Shown piece after piece: positions 8,157 to 17,600 of a stretch of DNA of 64,000 nt (position 1 is the stretch's first letter; every line of letters begins with the position of its first letter). Source of the stretch: an uncultured Duncaniella sp. (GTDB taxonomy: Bacteria > Bacteroidota > Bacteroidia > Bacteroidales > Muribaculaceae); contig CAJUKP010000004.1 in the NCBI GenBank assembly GCA_910587165.1, positions 62,001 through 126,000 on the forward strand, given 5' to 3'. Position numbers and translations under genes: made by a program. The notes beneath the pieces were generated by a model that searched no databases, had not been told where the DNA came from, and was given only the letters and a program-made list of their open reading frames with translations.

Positions 8157-8360
8157 ATGAAAAAGTTAGTTTTAGTTGTTGCTGTAGCATTCAGCGCATC
8201 TCTCTTCTCCTGCGGCTCTTCTGACAAGGCTGCTGAGGCAGCTGATTCCGCTGCAACTGTAGTTGAGGAAGTAGCTGTTGAGGAAGTTGTTGTAGCTGAC
8301 TCCGTTGCTCCCGTTGACAGCGCCGCTGCTACTGTTGATTCTGCTGCCGTTGCTCAGTAA
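8157..8360 (+). CDS. Small Ala/Val/Glu-rich lipoprotein
   Basis: 67 aa. Lipoprotein signal MKKLVLVVAVAFSASLFSC with Cys19 as the lipid anchor, then GSSDKAAEAADSAATVVEE and a repetitive tail built from Val-Glu, Asp-Ser and Ala-Ala units ending VDSAAVAQ. No fold recognised; the mature part is probably extended or helical, perhaps an abundant envelope spacer. Codon use is simple (GCT, GTT, GAG), unlike the GC-rich neighbours, which fits high expression. The perfect promoter and following terminators fit a highly expressed monocistronic gene. Confidence 0.82.
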   Translation: MKKLVLVVAVAFSASLFSCGSSDKAAEAADSAATVVEEVAVEEVVVADSVAPVDSAAATVDSAAVAQ

Positions 8361-8382
8361 TCTACAAACAACAGTCTAAAAA

Positions 8383-8460
8383 GTCTGAACCTGACGAATG
8401 GGTTCAGACCTTGAAAAAGCTCAAGCTGATTGTCCGCAGAAGCGGTCGACCAGCTTTTTT
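8383..8460 (+). terminator. Double hairpin terminator after the small lipoprotein
   Basis: First hairpin GTCTGAACC (8383-8391) / GGTTCAGAC (8401-8409). Second structure AAAAAGCT (8414-8421) / AGCTTTTTT (8452-8460) with an inner CCGC/GCGG stem and a terminal T-run. They lie 22-100 bases past the stop at 8360. Confidence 0.65.
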
Positions 8461-8495
8461 CATATCCAGACGTCACGTCTGGAAAAGTGGGCAGA

Positions 8496-8590
8496 TCAGG
8501 AAAAGGATACAAATGGACAAAATGACAAACGATACAAAATAAAAAAATCTGTTCCTTCTGTCATTTTGTCCATTTGTATCCTTTTCCTGA
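8496..8590. repeat. Long inverted-repeat element, copy 2
   Basis: Perfect 32-base inverted repeat, 8496-8527 and 8559-8590, around a 31-base AT-rich loop. The arm starts TCAGGAAAAGGATACAAATG and shares its words and the loop-side ATCTGTTCC with copy 1 (6135-6274). It sits upstream of the AraC-type gene. Confidence 0.85.
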
Positions 8591-8678
8591 CCGGTTGATT
8601 TTTACCCGGGAAGGGCTTTTGCTTACCATATTCAAATGTCATACCTTCCATCCGGAAAAAAAGTATTACCTTAGAGGC

Positions 8679-9587
8679 ATGGAAAACAGATATATCAACC
8701 TCGACTCAATAGACACGTATAACAAACTTTACGGGCTTCCGACCCACCACCCGCTCGTGGCTGTGGTTGACCTGAAGGATGCGACAAAAGAAGTCAATGA
8801 CGTCACAATAAACTATGGTGTCTACGCACTGTTTCTTAAAAATAACGCCAGCTGCTCCGTCAGATACGGCCGACGCAGCTATGACTACCAGGAGGGAACC
8901 GTCGTAAGCTTCTCGCCGGGACAGGTCATTGAGGTCAACAATCCCGGCCATCATATCGCTCCTGACGTGATCGGACTTGTGTTTCACCCCGACCTGATCT
9001 ACGGAACGCCTCTGGCCGAGAAGATCAACTCATTCTCTTTCTTTGACTATTCGGAAATGGAGGCCCTTCACCTGTCGGATGATGAAAGAGGCAGATTTCT
9101 CTCATGCCTCGGACTGATCAGGCAGGAAATCGAACATCCGGTTGACAACCATTCGGCAACATTGCTATCAGCCAACATACAGGTGCTCATAGAGTATCTC
9201 CACCGGTTCTACGACAGGCAGTTCATCACACGCCACAAGGTCAATTCGGAAATCATCAGCAATTTCCAGAGACAGCTCAAGCAATACTTCATCGGAGAGC
9301 AACCCGACCGCCGGTTGCCGAACGTGGCATATTTTGCCGAGCGTGCCAATCTTTCAGCCGGCTATTTCTCCGATCTCGTGCGTAAGGAGACAGGCAAGAG
9401 TCCGAAAGATATTATCTCGCTCCATCTGCTCAGCGTGGCCAAGCATAGACTCGCCACCGGCAACGAGGACGTAAGCGAGATCGCCTATGCCCTTGGCTTT
9501 GAATATCCGGCCCACTTCACCCGTATGTTCAAACGTCTGACCGGACAGAGTCCCACCCAATACCGTCAGCAGATTGCCATGAATTAG
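8679..9587 (+). CDS. AraC-family transcriptional regulator
   Basis: 302 aa cytoplasmic regulator. The N-terminal ~180 residues form a cupin-like ligand domain (YQEGTVVSFSPGQVIEV). The C-terminal ~100 residues hold the two AraC helix-turn-helix units: NVAYFAERANLSAGYFSDLV with KETGKSPKDII, then VSEIAYALGFEYPAHFTRMF ending in the family signature FKRLTGQSPTQYR. The frame is open from 8574, but that start lies inside the inverted-repeat arm; ATG 8679 begins the conserved-looking protein. It is convergent with the S1/P1 nuclease gene that ends the pectin locus, so it may or may not regulate that locus. Its ligand is not evident. Confidence 0.9.
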   Translation: MENRYINLDSIDTYNKLYGLPTHHPLVAVVDLKDATKEVNDVTINYGVYALFLKNNASCSVRYGRRSYDYQEGTVVSFSPGQVIEVNNPGHHIAPDVIGLVFHPDLIYGTPLAEKINSFSFFDYSEMEALHLSDDERGRFLSCLGLIRQEIEHPVDNHSATLLSANIQVLIEYLHRFYDRQFITRHKVNSEIISNFQRQLKQYFIGEQPDRRLPNVAYFAERANLSAGYFSDLVRKETGKSPKDIISLHLLSVAKHRLATGNEDVSEIAYALGFEYPAHFTRMFKRLTGQSPTQYRQQIAMN

Positions 9588-9608
9588 ACTATAAGGATTT
9601 ATACAATA

Positions 9609-9649
9609 TAAGAGTTCCCATGAATGCGGCACATTCATGGGAACTCTTA
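9609..9649. terminator. Bidirectional hairpin between convergent genes
   Basis: Perfect 18-base inverted repeat (9609-9626 and 9632-9649, arm begins TAAGAGTTCCCATGAATG) with a five-base loop, between the AraC-type gene (stop 9587) and the end of the long minus-strand pectin locus (stop 9673). AT-rich flanks on both sides. Confidence 0.8.
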
Positions 9650-9672
9650 CATTATAAATCAGCTTCGGAAAG

Positions 9673-10488
9673 TCATCGTGCCGGTGTGTACGGAGCCTTA
9701 TGGGTGGCGGCATAGTCCGGATCGAAAAGCCCGTTTATCACGTGGGCCAGACGCAGGCCACCTTTGAGCAGCTGCTGCTCGATGACCGGAGTCCACTCGG
9801 CAACCTCATCATACATGATGTTGGTATCAGGGGCTATCCTGTCATACACACGTGTCGCGATATCCAGAGTCTGTTTGGCCCAGTCGTCCACCGAACCTCC
9901 GGCCACAGCCTCAGCCTCGGCCGGGGAAAGGCGGTCAAGCTGATCCACCCACTCGGTATAGCTCCATCTATGGCCACTCTCGAGTATCGAACCGTCCCAC
10001 ACGGCATGGAGATTGTTGTCACGGCCGAAGAAACGCACTTTCACACGGTTGCCTCCGAGATCGGTGGCGTGACCCATGTGCATGGGCTGGTGCATATCGC
10101 CTACGATGTGCACCAGAATCTTCAGAGCGAGCTCACGGTCGGCGGCGGAAGACGCGGGATTACCGAGAGTCTCCATCTGGGCCTTCACGGCAGTGACCAC
10201 ATCGCCCGACGGATTGGCCTGGGCCTCCTCATAACGCACACCATCGTCAATGTTCTTGTAATGCCATGTCTTTGTGTAGGCATAGTCAGGCGTATGGCTT
10301 GCATTGTCAAGCCAGTTGGCCCAGTAGACCATCGAACGGCCTTTGAAAATCGAGTCTACCATCGCCCGGGCTGCAGGAGTGAGATGACGCTCTGCAATTG
10401 CCGCGGTGGTGTCATGTCCCTTCTGGCTCCATGCGAAAGCTGAAAGAGCCAACGATACAAGCAGTGATAATGATATTATTCTTTTCAT
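9673..10488 (-). CDS. Secreted S1/P1-family zinc nuclease
   Basis: Single-strand-specific nuclease/3'-nucleotidase fold with a trinuclear zinc site, 271 aa, exported. From the ATG at 10488 the signal peptide ends at AFA, leaving Trp20 as the mature N-terminus, which this family needs because the N-terminal Trp is a zinc ligand. The other ligands appear with the spacing of P1: H25 (QKGHD), D61 (WLDNAS), H76 (WHYK), H127, D131 and H137 (VHIVGDMHQPMH), H161 and D165 (LHAVWDG). An upstream in-frame extension to 10578 overlaps the esterase gene and would destroy the signal peptide, so it is rejected. It is the last gene of the pectin locus, 10 bases after the esterase stop. Its role there is unclear; scavenging nucleic acids released with plant cell walls is one possibility. 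Confidence 0.93.
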   Translation of the reverse strand: MKRIISLSLLVSLALSAFAWSQKGHDTTAAIAERHLTPAARAMVDSIFKGRSMVYWANWLDNASHTPDYAYTKTWHYKNIDDGVRYEEAQANPSGDVVTAVKAQMETLGNPASSAADRELALKILVHIVGDMHQPMHMGHATDLGGNRVKVRFFGRDNNLHAVWDGSILESGHRWSYTEWVDQLDRLSPAEAEAVAGGSVDDWAKQTLDIATRVYDRIAPDTNIMYDEVAEWTPVIEQQLLKGGLRLAHVINGLFDPDYAATHKAPYTPAR

Positions 10489-10498
10489 CATTTGATTC

Positions 10499-11836
10499 TC
10501 ATTTAGTCTTGCGGATAGCTCCGGCGGGCATGGCCGATCCGTCGGGGCCGAAACTGTACATTGCCTCGAAAGGCTCAATGGTCACCTTTGACTCATCAAG
10601 CTTGCTGCGGTCAAGTCCGAAAGTGTCGATGAAGAAATCATAGACAGCATTGCGCTTGTTGGGGCCGAAATCATGACGCTCATCCGGAAGATGCACGTTG
10701 CCCACCTTGTCGGCGGCATCATAGAATCCATAGATTCTCTGCAGATAGGGATACTCAAGCTCAGGGACTGTATGGGTCCAGTCGCCACCATCCGATACAA
10801 TCATCATGGGCCGTGGGGCGAAGGCTGCTGCAAGCTCGGCATTGCAGGTGCCGCCTCCGGCACGCTGGATGGGCATACCGCTCTCACAGGGACATCCTCC
10901 GTCGAAGTGCGAGGCGAGGCTCACTACAGGACAGGCTGCAGTGTAGCGGTCGTCGAGCACTGAGAGAAGCACAGTCTGTGTGCCGCCACCGGAACCTCCG
11001 TTGACACCCACACGGGTAGGATCAACATCCTTCCGCTCCATCATGAAGTCGAGTATCGACAGACCGTTCATGGCCTGTATGATATGCGCGTCGGCTGTCT
11101 GGTGAGCCTCACTGCCCACCTGGAGTTCCGACTCACCCCAGCCGTAGAGATCATAGTCGACACAGATGGCACCCATACGTGCCAGCGTGGCCAGGCGCTG
11201 CTGCTGGGCCTTGTTATAGCGGCCATTGCCGAAGTGTCCGTTCGGACAGATGATGAGCGGATGCTTCCCTTTAGTTGTCGGCGAATAGATCGAACCGCAC
11301 ACATAGAGACCGGGAAGTGTCTCCAGATAGAAATTGCTCACGGTGTAGCCGTCATATTTCCTGGGCTTTGATATGACAGGTTTCGCCCCTACCCTTTTGG
11401 CGAGCATCGGGTCGATGGCGAGACGCTCCCTGACTTCGGTGCGGAGCGAGTCGCGACGCGCCTCCCATGAAGCCTTGTCGGAATAGAGAGAGCTGAGATA
11501 GGCCAGCATCTTCTCCCCGTCGGCATCAGTGCGGCGGGCGGGCTCGTAATACTTTATCTTGAACGAGGTCTCGCTCTGCTTCTGTGCCTTCATGTCGAAG
11601 GGGGCGAGTACATTCACAAAAGTCTCCTCCACGGAATAGGGCCGGATTCGTGTGTCGGCGTATGGCAGCACGAGGCCGGTGGTGTCTACATTATACTTGA
11701 TCTTCACATTGAAACGCTGTGAGATCTCGTCAAGCACCTCGCCGAGCGGACGGCGATATTGATTCTCAAATGTATTCTGGGCCATTGCCGGCACGGCGGC
11801 AAGCGTGGCCACAAATAGAAGTCCTTTAAGTTTCAT
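10499..11836 (-). CDS. STN-domain/alpha-beta hydrolase fusion, probable pectin esterase (CE19-like)
   Basis: 445 aa, exported (MKLKGLLFVATLAAVPAMAQ). Residues ~27-97 resemble the short secretin/TonB N-terminal (STN) domain: RRPLGEVLDEISQRFNVKIK, then ETFVNVLAPF. Residues ~130-430 are an alpha/beta hydrolase of the acetylxylan-esterase/dienelactone type, with the nucleophile elbow GGSGGGTQT (S282) and a likely catalytic His at ERHDFG (H388). The RG-II methylesterase of B. thetaiotaomicron (family CE19) is, as I recall, an alpha/beta hydrolase encoded beside the GH78 and GH143-GH142 genes, the same setting as here, so removal of methyl or acetyl esters from the RG-II backbone is the best guess. 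The STN domain, normally on TonB-dependent receptors or secretins, is unusual on an esterase. Six bases separate it from the GH78 gene. Confidence 0.75.
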   Translation of the reverse strand: MKLKGLLFVATLAAVPAMAQNTFENQYRRPLGEVLDEISQRFNVKIKYNVDTTGLVLPYADTRIRPYSVEETFVNVLAPFDMKAQKQSETSFKIKYYEPARRTDADGEKMLAYLSSLYSDKASWEARRDSLRTEVRERLAIDPMLAKRVGAKPVISKPRKYDGYTVSNFYLETLPGLYVCGSIYSPTTKGKHPLIICPNGHFGNGRYNKAQQQRLATLARMGAICVDYDLYGWGESELQVGSEAHQTADAHIIQAMNGLSILDFMMERKDVDPTRVGVNGGSGGGTQTVLLSVLDDRYTAACPVVSLASHFDGGCPCESGMPIQRAGGGTCNAELAAAFAPRPMMIVSDGGDWTHTVPELEYPYLQRIYGFYDAADKVGNVHLPDERHDFGPNKRNAVYDFFIDTFGLDRSKLDESKVTIEPFEAMYSFGPDGSAMPAGAIRKTK

Positions 11837-11842
11837 CTTTTT

Positions 11843-14605
11843 TCAGAGCTTAGAAGAAAATTTGTGATGGCCTGATTTTATGGCCTTGGGAGCTGACTCA
11901 CCGGGCATGAACAGGTCGGCTGAACAGTTGGCAGGGAGCACGACATCCACCGTGACAGTCCCGTTGTCATCACGGGTCCATTCCACCTCGACATCGCCAT
12001 AGAGCGTGGTGGTCTTCCCCTTTACGTGGCTGAGGTCGCCGGGGACAGACGGACGGATCACAAGATGCTTCATTCCCGGAGAAGAGGGGTCGATCTGTAT
12101 GCCTGCGAGCGAACGGAAAAGCCATTCATCAATCTGACCCATCATGAAATGATTCCACGACGAACCCTGACGGGGATCCCACTGCTCCGTAAGAGTGGTG
12201 GCTCCATACTGCAGCTGGAATCCATAGCCCGGGGCTTCATAGTGGTTGTGCATACGGTACATCACCGAGTCAAGACCATTGTCGGCGAGAGTGCGGAACA
12301 GATAACGGTTGCCCACATCGCCGGTGGTCAGACGATAGCCATGCTCCTTGATGTCACCGATGAGATTGGCGAGAATCTTTTCACGGTCTGCCTCGGGAGC
12401 CAGTCCGGTGAAAAGCGGAAGGGCGTTGGAGGTCTGGCTACCGCTGCCATAGTCGGCAGTGGCGGCATCATAATACTTTTTGTTGAAAGCCTCGCGTATG
12501 GCCGCTGCTCTGGCAGCATAATGGTCGGCATCGGCAGTCTCGCCAAGCTCGCGGGCTATCTTCTCAAGGAAAGTATAATCCTGATAGTAGTGGGCGGAAG
12601 CCACCAGACCGACAGGGGTGTTACGGGAGAATCCGGCACGGAAGTCACCATAGTCATACCAGTCACCCAGGCCGAAATCAATCAGATTGTCTGTGGCCTT
12701 GGTGTCGAGATACCCGGCGTAAGCCTTCATGTTGGGATAATATTTTCTCAACAGGGAATCGTCACCGTAATACTCATAATACATCCAGGGAACAATGATG
12801 AGTGTGGCTCCCCACTCGGGCGACTCGGCGAACGGCTCGAGAAATTCTCCCTCGAACACCACATATTCAGGGGCCGTTGTGGCCACCTTGCCGTTGTCGC
12901 GCTGCGTGTCGGAAATATCGCGGAGCACCTTGGGGACAAAACCTGTGAGATCATAATTGTAGAAAAGGCTCGGTCCGACGAGATGCACCTGCTCAAGCCA
13001 TCCGAGCTTCTCACGGTGGGGACAATCGGTGAACACCGATTGCATATTGCTTCTCTCCGCGTTGCGGATCAGACGATGGGCTGCAGTGAGCACTGGGCTC
13101 GAGCATTCAAACGTGCTGTGCTCGGGAGCGGAGTTATATATGAAGCATGATTTGATATCCTCTACCACCGGCAGTCCATCGGGATTGCGCTGACCGGGGA
13201 GCACCGCTCCCTCGAGCTGGATGTAACGGAAACCATAATATGAAAAACGCGGATGCCATGTCTCGGGACCATCACCACGGAGAGTGTAGGTGTAGATATG
13301 CTGGCGTCCTGTCTGGCGCTGGTTGGCAGCGCTGTCTGCCGTAAGGCTCTCCCCTACCACCATGGTCACAGTCTGTCCGCGCTTACCCTTCACGGTTATC
13401 TCGGGGAATCCGGCAAGGTTCTGACCCATGTCAAGGAGCAATGCCGACGGATCGACGGTGCGTTTGGTTGTCTTGTGAGAGTTCTCGATCTGCTCAGGAG
13501 TGAGCTTTGTGGCGCTCTTGACCCCGAAACGTTCCATGATTTTCACAGGAGGTGCGAGCTGGGAAGTAAGCCTGCCCTTGGGTGCGCGCTGCACCACCAC
13601 GTTTTTCCATCCACGGTCATTGAACCCGGGCGAATTCCATCCATCCTGTTCAAGACGGGCATCATAATCCTCGCCACCATAAATTGAATGGAATGTTATG
13701 GGGCTGAGCGCATATTTCCATGACCCGTCGGTAGCGACTGTCTCGGTCCTTCCGTCGGTGAATCTCACCACCATCTTGAGCCAGAGGGTCTCCGGACCGA
13801 ATCCGATCTGCAGCTTACTGTAACGCGAGCCTCTGACAACATTATAGAATCCGTTGCCGAGAAGGACACCGATCACATTCTCCCCCTTGCGGAGAAAATC
13901 AGTGACATCGTATGTATTGTAATACACTGTCTTGTCATAGTCACTCCAGAGCGGTGTGAACTCCCCGTCGCCGACCTTGCGGCCATTGATGGAAAGCTCG
14001 TAATGTCCGAGACCGCATACATAGACTGTGGCATCGGCCACCTTATGGCGGAGATCCACTTCCTTACGGAGAAGGATGCTTCGGTTGGCCATCGAGTCAA
14101 CCTTTTCCCACTTCTCTTTCACCTCAGGGAGTTTCCACTTGTCGTAGGTATAGTTACGACCATCCGGAAGAGCCGCTTTGTCATAGCTCACCGCCCCGAT
14201 CCAGTCACCGGAGAGGAACGAGGCATCAGGAGCAAGACGGAACTCGGAGGTATGGCTCCAATCCGAGGCTCCACCCTTCTCATCCCATACCTTCACTCGC
14301 CATAAATAACGTGACATGGGGCTGAGAGTCGGGCCGCCGTAAGGTACAAGCTGGCTCTTGTCGGATGTCACCTTGCCGGAGTTCCATACCATGTTCTCCT
14401 TCTTGCCGGAAGTCGTGAACACCTCTATCTGATATGCCGACTGCATGGCTCCGTCATGACCCGAGAGCTGCCACCCGAATCTCGGGGCGGCTACCTCGAG
14501 AGCCAGGGGTGACTCGGTCATCTCCGCGGTCATGCGGGTCACCTCCATGGCATCAGCCATGAAAGCGCCCAGCATCGCCGCTGCTAACATAAATATCTTT
14601 CTCAT
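11843..14605 (-). CDS. GH78 alpha-L-rhamnosidase (920 aa)
   Basis: Exported glycosidase removing alpha-linked L-rhamnose by inversion. Signal peptide MRKIFMLAAAMLGAFMADA. Domain order is typical of large GH78: N-terminal beta domains (GHYELSINGRKVGDGEFTP; LLDMGQNLAGFPEI), the (alpha/alpha)6 barrel at about 470-820 with the family hallmark DCPHREKLGWLEQ, LGDWYDYGD and LTEQWDPRQGSSWNH, and a C-terminal beta-sandwich. The start overlaps the stop of the GH143-GH142 gene (ATGA). In the RG-II gene set of B. thetaiotaomicron a GH78 sits next to the GH143-GH142 gene in the same way. A likely target is a terminal alpha-rhamnose of an RG-II side chain; exact specificity cannot be read from sequence. 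Confidence 0.93.
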   Translation of the reverse strand: MRKIFMLAAAMLGAFMADAMEVTRMTAEMTESPLALEVAAPRFGWQLSGHDGAMQSAYQIEVFTTSGKKENMVWNSGKVTSDKSQLVPYGGPTLSPMSRYLWRVKVWDEKGGASDWSHTSEFRLAPDASFLSGDWIGAVSYDKAALPDGRNYTYDKWKLPEVKEKWEKVDSMANRSILLRKEVDLRHKVADATVYVCGLGHYELSINGRKVGDGEFTPLWSDYDKTVYYNTYDVTDFLRKGENVIGVLLGNGFYNVVRGSRYSKLQIGFGPETLWLKMVVRFTDGRTETVATDGSWKYALSPITFHSIYGGEDYDARLEQDGWNSPGFNDRGWKNVVVQRAPKGRLTSQLAPPVKIMERFGVKSATKLTPEQIENSHKTTKRTVDPSALLLDMGQNLAGFPEITVKGKRGQTVTMVVGESLTADSAANQRQTGRQHIYTYTLRGDGPETWHPRFSYYGFRYIQLEGAVLPGQRNPDGLPVVEDIKSCFIYNSAPEHSTFECSSPVLTAAHRLIRNAERSNMQSVFTDCPHREKLGWLEQVHLVGPSLFYNYDLTGFVPKVLRDISDTQRDNGKVATTAPEYVVFEGEFLEPFAESPEWGATLIIVPWMYYEYYGDDSLLRKYYPNMKAYAGYLDTKATDNLIDFGLGDWYDYGDFRAGFSRNTPVGLVASAHYYQDYTFLEKIARELGETADADHYAARAAAIREAFNKKYYDAATADYGSGSQTSNALPLFTGLAPEADREKILANLIGDIKEHGYRLTTGDVGNRYLFRTLADNGLDSVMYRMHNHYEAPGYGFQLQYGATTLTEQWDPRQGSSWNHFMMGQIDEWLFRSLAGIQIDPSSPGMKHLVIRPSVPGDLSHVKGKTTTLYGDVEVEWTRDDNGTVTVDVVLPANCSADLFMPGESAPKAIKSGHHKFSSKL

Positions 14606-17600
14606 TTCAATACATCTTTACAAATGAGTCGTCCGAGAGTGTCACGCTGTCCGACGACCTTGCCGTCCACCATCACCTGAAGGCCTTTACCCTTGTGATA
14701 GCGGCTGCCGTCCTTGTCCCAGAGGATGGTTAGGGAGTGACCGTGATAGGGCACATCGTCAAGACAGAACCAATCCCATTTGCCTTCCGGCACGAGAGGA
14801 TTGACCTCGACAGTGTTGTCGTTGCGCGGACGCAGACCTACGAGACCGGTGATCACCAGGTCATTGTAAGTCGAGTGATTGTAATAGCGGCTACGCTCCT
14901 GGTCACCTTTGAGCCAGTAACCTGTCACCTCATCAAGATACTCGCCTATGTAGGGGCGCCCACGGTGATGCTGTGACTCTTCATAGAGCTTCATCTGGGC
15001 AAAATATGTGCTGTCTGATATGACAGGATTCTCCGTATTGTTGAGATAGTTGGCCATCGCTGTCAGGGTCTGTGCGCTGGCGAAAGGCCAGATGGCACCG
15101 TCCCATTCACACTTGCCGACACCGTGGGTGCGGAACTCGGGATGGCGGCGCTCCGCCGTGGTCAGACCGTAAGGAGCCGAGAAACCTTTCTCATCGTTGA
15201 TCTGGAGCCACGCCTTGTCATACTTGGCGGAATCGGGAAGATTGAAATACCAGGGGATGTAACCGATGGCCTCGCGCACCTGAGCGCAGGTGTCGCCACG
15301 GACTGTCTCGAAAAATTCACTGTCGACATTCCACAGACGGCCCTGGACAAGGTCCTTGATCTCCTTGGCCTTCGACTCATAGAGAGCCTTCTCGTCAGCC
15401 CGGCCAAGCTTGTCGGCTATGGCGGCGAGAGCCTTGGCATTGCCATACATATAGGAATTGATGGTCGGACGGGCATACTTCTTGCGACGGCCGCCGCTGA
15501 TGCTCTCCTCCATACCGTCCTGCACATCACCCTGCCAGTAGAGACCGTTGGGCAGACGGTGGGATTCCTCCCAACGTGCATACTCTGCTTTCAGATCGGG
15601 ATACATCTTGGCAAGAGCATCGAGATCGCCGTCGACAAGATAGCGGTTGTAGACCGCGTCAGGGTTCCATGAGCTGAATTTCATCATCTTCGCCATAGGC
15701 TGGCCGTCATTGCCATGATACCAGGTATTGATGATACCGTCAAGATACTTGGGATCACGCAGCCAGCGGCTCTCGTAGATATGATGGCCGATGGCACAGG
15801 CTATGAGGTTGTACTTGTCGGCGTATGAACGGTCAACGAGGAACTCTGTCATGCCGTAGCCCACAGGTGTGTCCTTGATATGCTTGCGGAGGGTCCACCA
15901 GCGGTAGTAGTACATCTCCTCCATATCCTCGTCGGGACACTCGAAGAGAGGGATATTCTCTTTCATCCATTCCGAGGATTGGGCATTGGGGATGGCCTGG
16001 GCGATGTTCTCATCCTCCATCTCGTTGAAATATTCGGGATAATGGGAGAAATCGGCATACTTGAGCACAGCCGCGTTTCCGTCAATGTCTCGGGAGGCTG
16101 ACTTCACATTGGCTATACGGTAGACAGCTTCCTTGTCCACATCGTTGGCGCGGGGCATATCGTTATACTGGTCTGCCGGAGTATCGACATTAGGATAATC
16201 CGAATGGTTGCCGGTACGGAACACGACACGCTCGACAGCCTTGACGGGAGCGAAAAGCATTCTGGTGGCTTTCTTCTCGCCATCGACATAAACGGTGGAA
16301 TTGCGGTTGTCAAGATCAAGATCCACCTTGACGTGATATGCCTTTCCCGGCTCGTAATTATTGATCTTCCCGTAGCGGGCGCCACCCTTGGAGCGGAACT
16401 CACCCTCGGGAGTCATGTCAAGACGGGCACAGGCAGTGCCTTCATCATCCACAAACTCTATGAGCAGGTCGCCATGGTCGTTCTGCTCGGCCATGAGGTC
16501 AAACTCCACAGTGAGCTGGCGTGTGGGCGGAATCTTGCGCTCCACTTTCGAGACATCAAACGGATCCTTGTCTCTGAGAGTGAGCCATGTCTTTCCGTCC
16601 TTCTGCTCGAGCGACACAGGTGCCCATACAGGAGAATAGATGTTCCACATGGTGAGATCGGCGAGTTTGCCGAAGTCGGCGAAATTCTCGTCAGCGTGTC
16701 CGGTTGCCACGAGTTCAACGGGCACCGGAACCCTGGCCACCCACATATCCTCTTTGCCGACACTGTATGTCACCCACAGGTCGCCATCCTCGGGGGTTCC
16801 GTTACCCTCCTGGATGCCGCGGACATACTGGGGACCGAACGACTTGTATTGGCCGGCATAGCGCATCGGAGGCACCTCGCCGTGAACGAGATTGAGTGTG
16901 GTGTAGTCAAGTCCGTCAGAGCTGAGCGATATCGCAAGCGGCCAGCGGAACTCGGAGGGATTGTAGACAGTGGCGTATGTGCCGTCGCTGAGTTTCTGTC
17001 CCCATATCTTGGCATTGCTGTTGACGAATCCTTTGGCGCGGGCTATCGGCTCAGACCATGTGTTGCCACCATCGGAGCTGACTGATGTGAGAGCGTGTTT
17101 CCACAGGGCGGCCTTGTCGCCGTTCGGAAGCGTGTACCAGCAGAAAGCCTTGTAAGGTTTCTGGAGAGGGATCATCGGATCATTGCGGTCCGCCTCCTCC
17201 ACCCATTGCATACGGTAGAGAGGATTGGCTATCATCTCGTCCACAGCCTCACGGAATCCCTTGTCCTTGCTTTTCCTGTAGTTGGGATAGAGAGTGTTCT
17301 TCTCGTTGAAGTCGTGGTTATAATAGACGAAATAGATGGGGCCGAACGAACCGTCGGGATTTATCTCCCTCACGACGCGGCCTATTCCGTTGCCGTCGTT
17401 GGGATCATCCTTTGGATGGAGGGCTATTCCATAATTGCCGATGGCCAGAAGGCGTCCCGACTTGCTGACATAGAAGCCCACGCGCTGGTGCATCACCGCA
17501 TCATGTCCTTTAGCCTCTCCGGACACTCCCTCCTTCTTGAAACCGTCGGGCACGGGATAGACCGGGAAAAGAATCTCGGGAGCTGACCAGTTATAGCCAT

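Larger units (their letters stand above)
8361..8678. other. 318-base intergenic region
   Basis: No gene seen. Contains the terminator region 8383-8460, the inverted-repeat element 8496-8590 and the upstream region of the AraC-type gene. A TACCTTAG (8667-8674), one mismatch from the -7 consensus, lies just before the ATG at 8679, but no -33 box fits. Confidence 0.6.
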
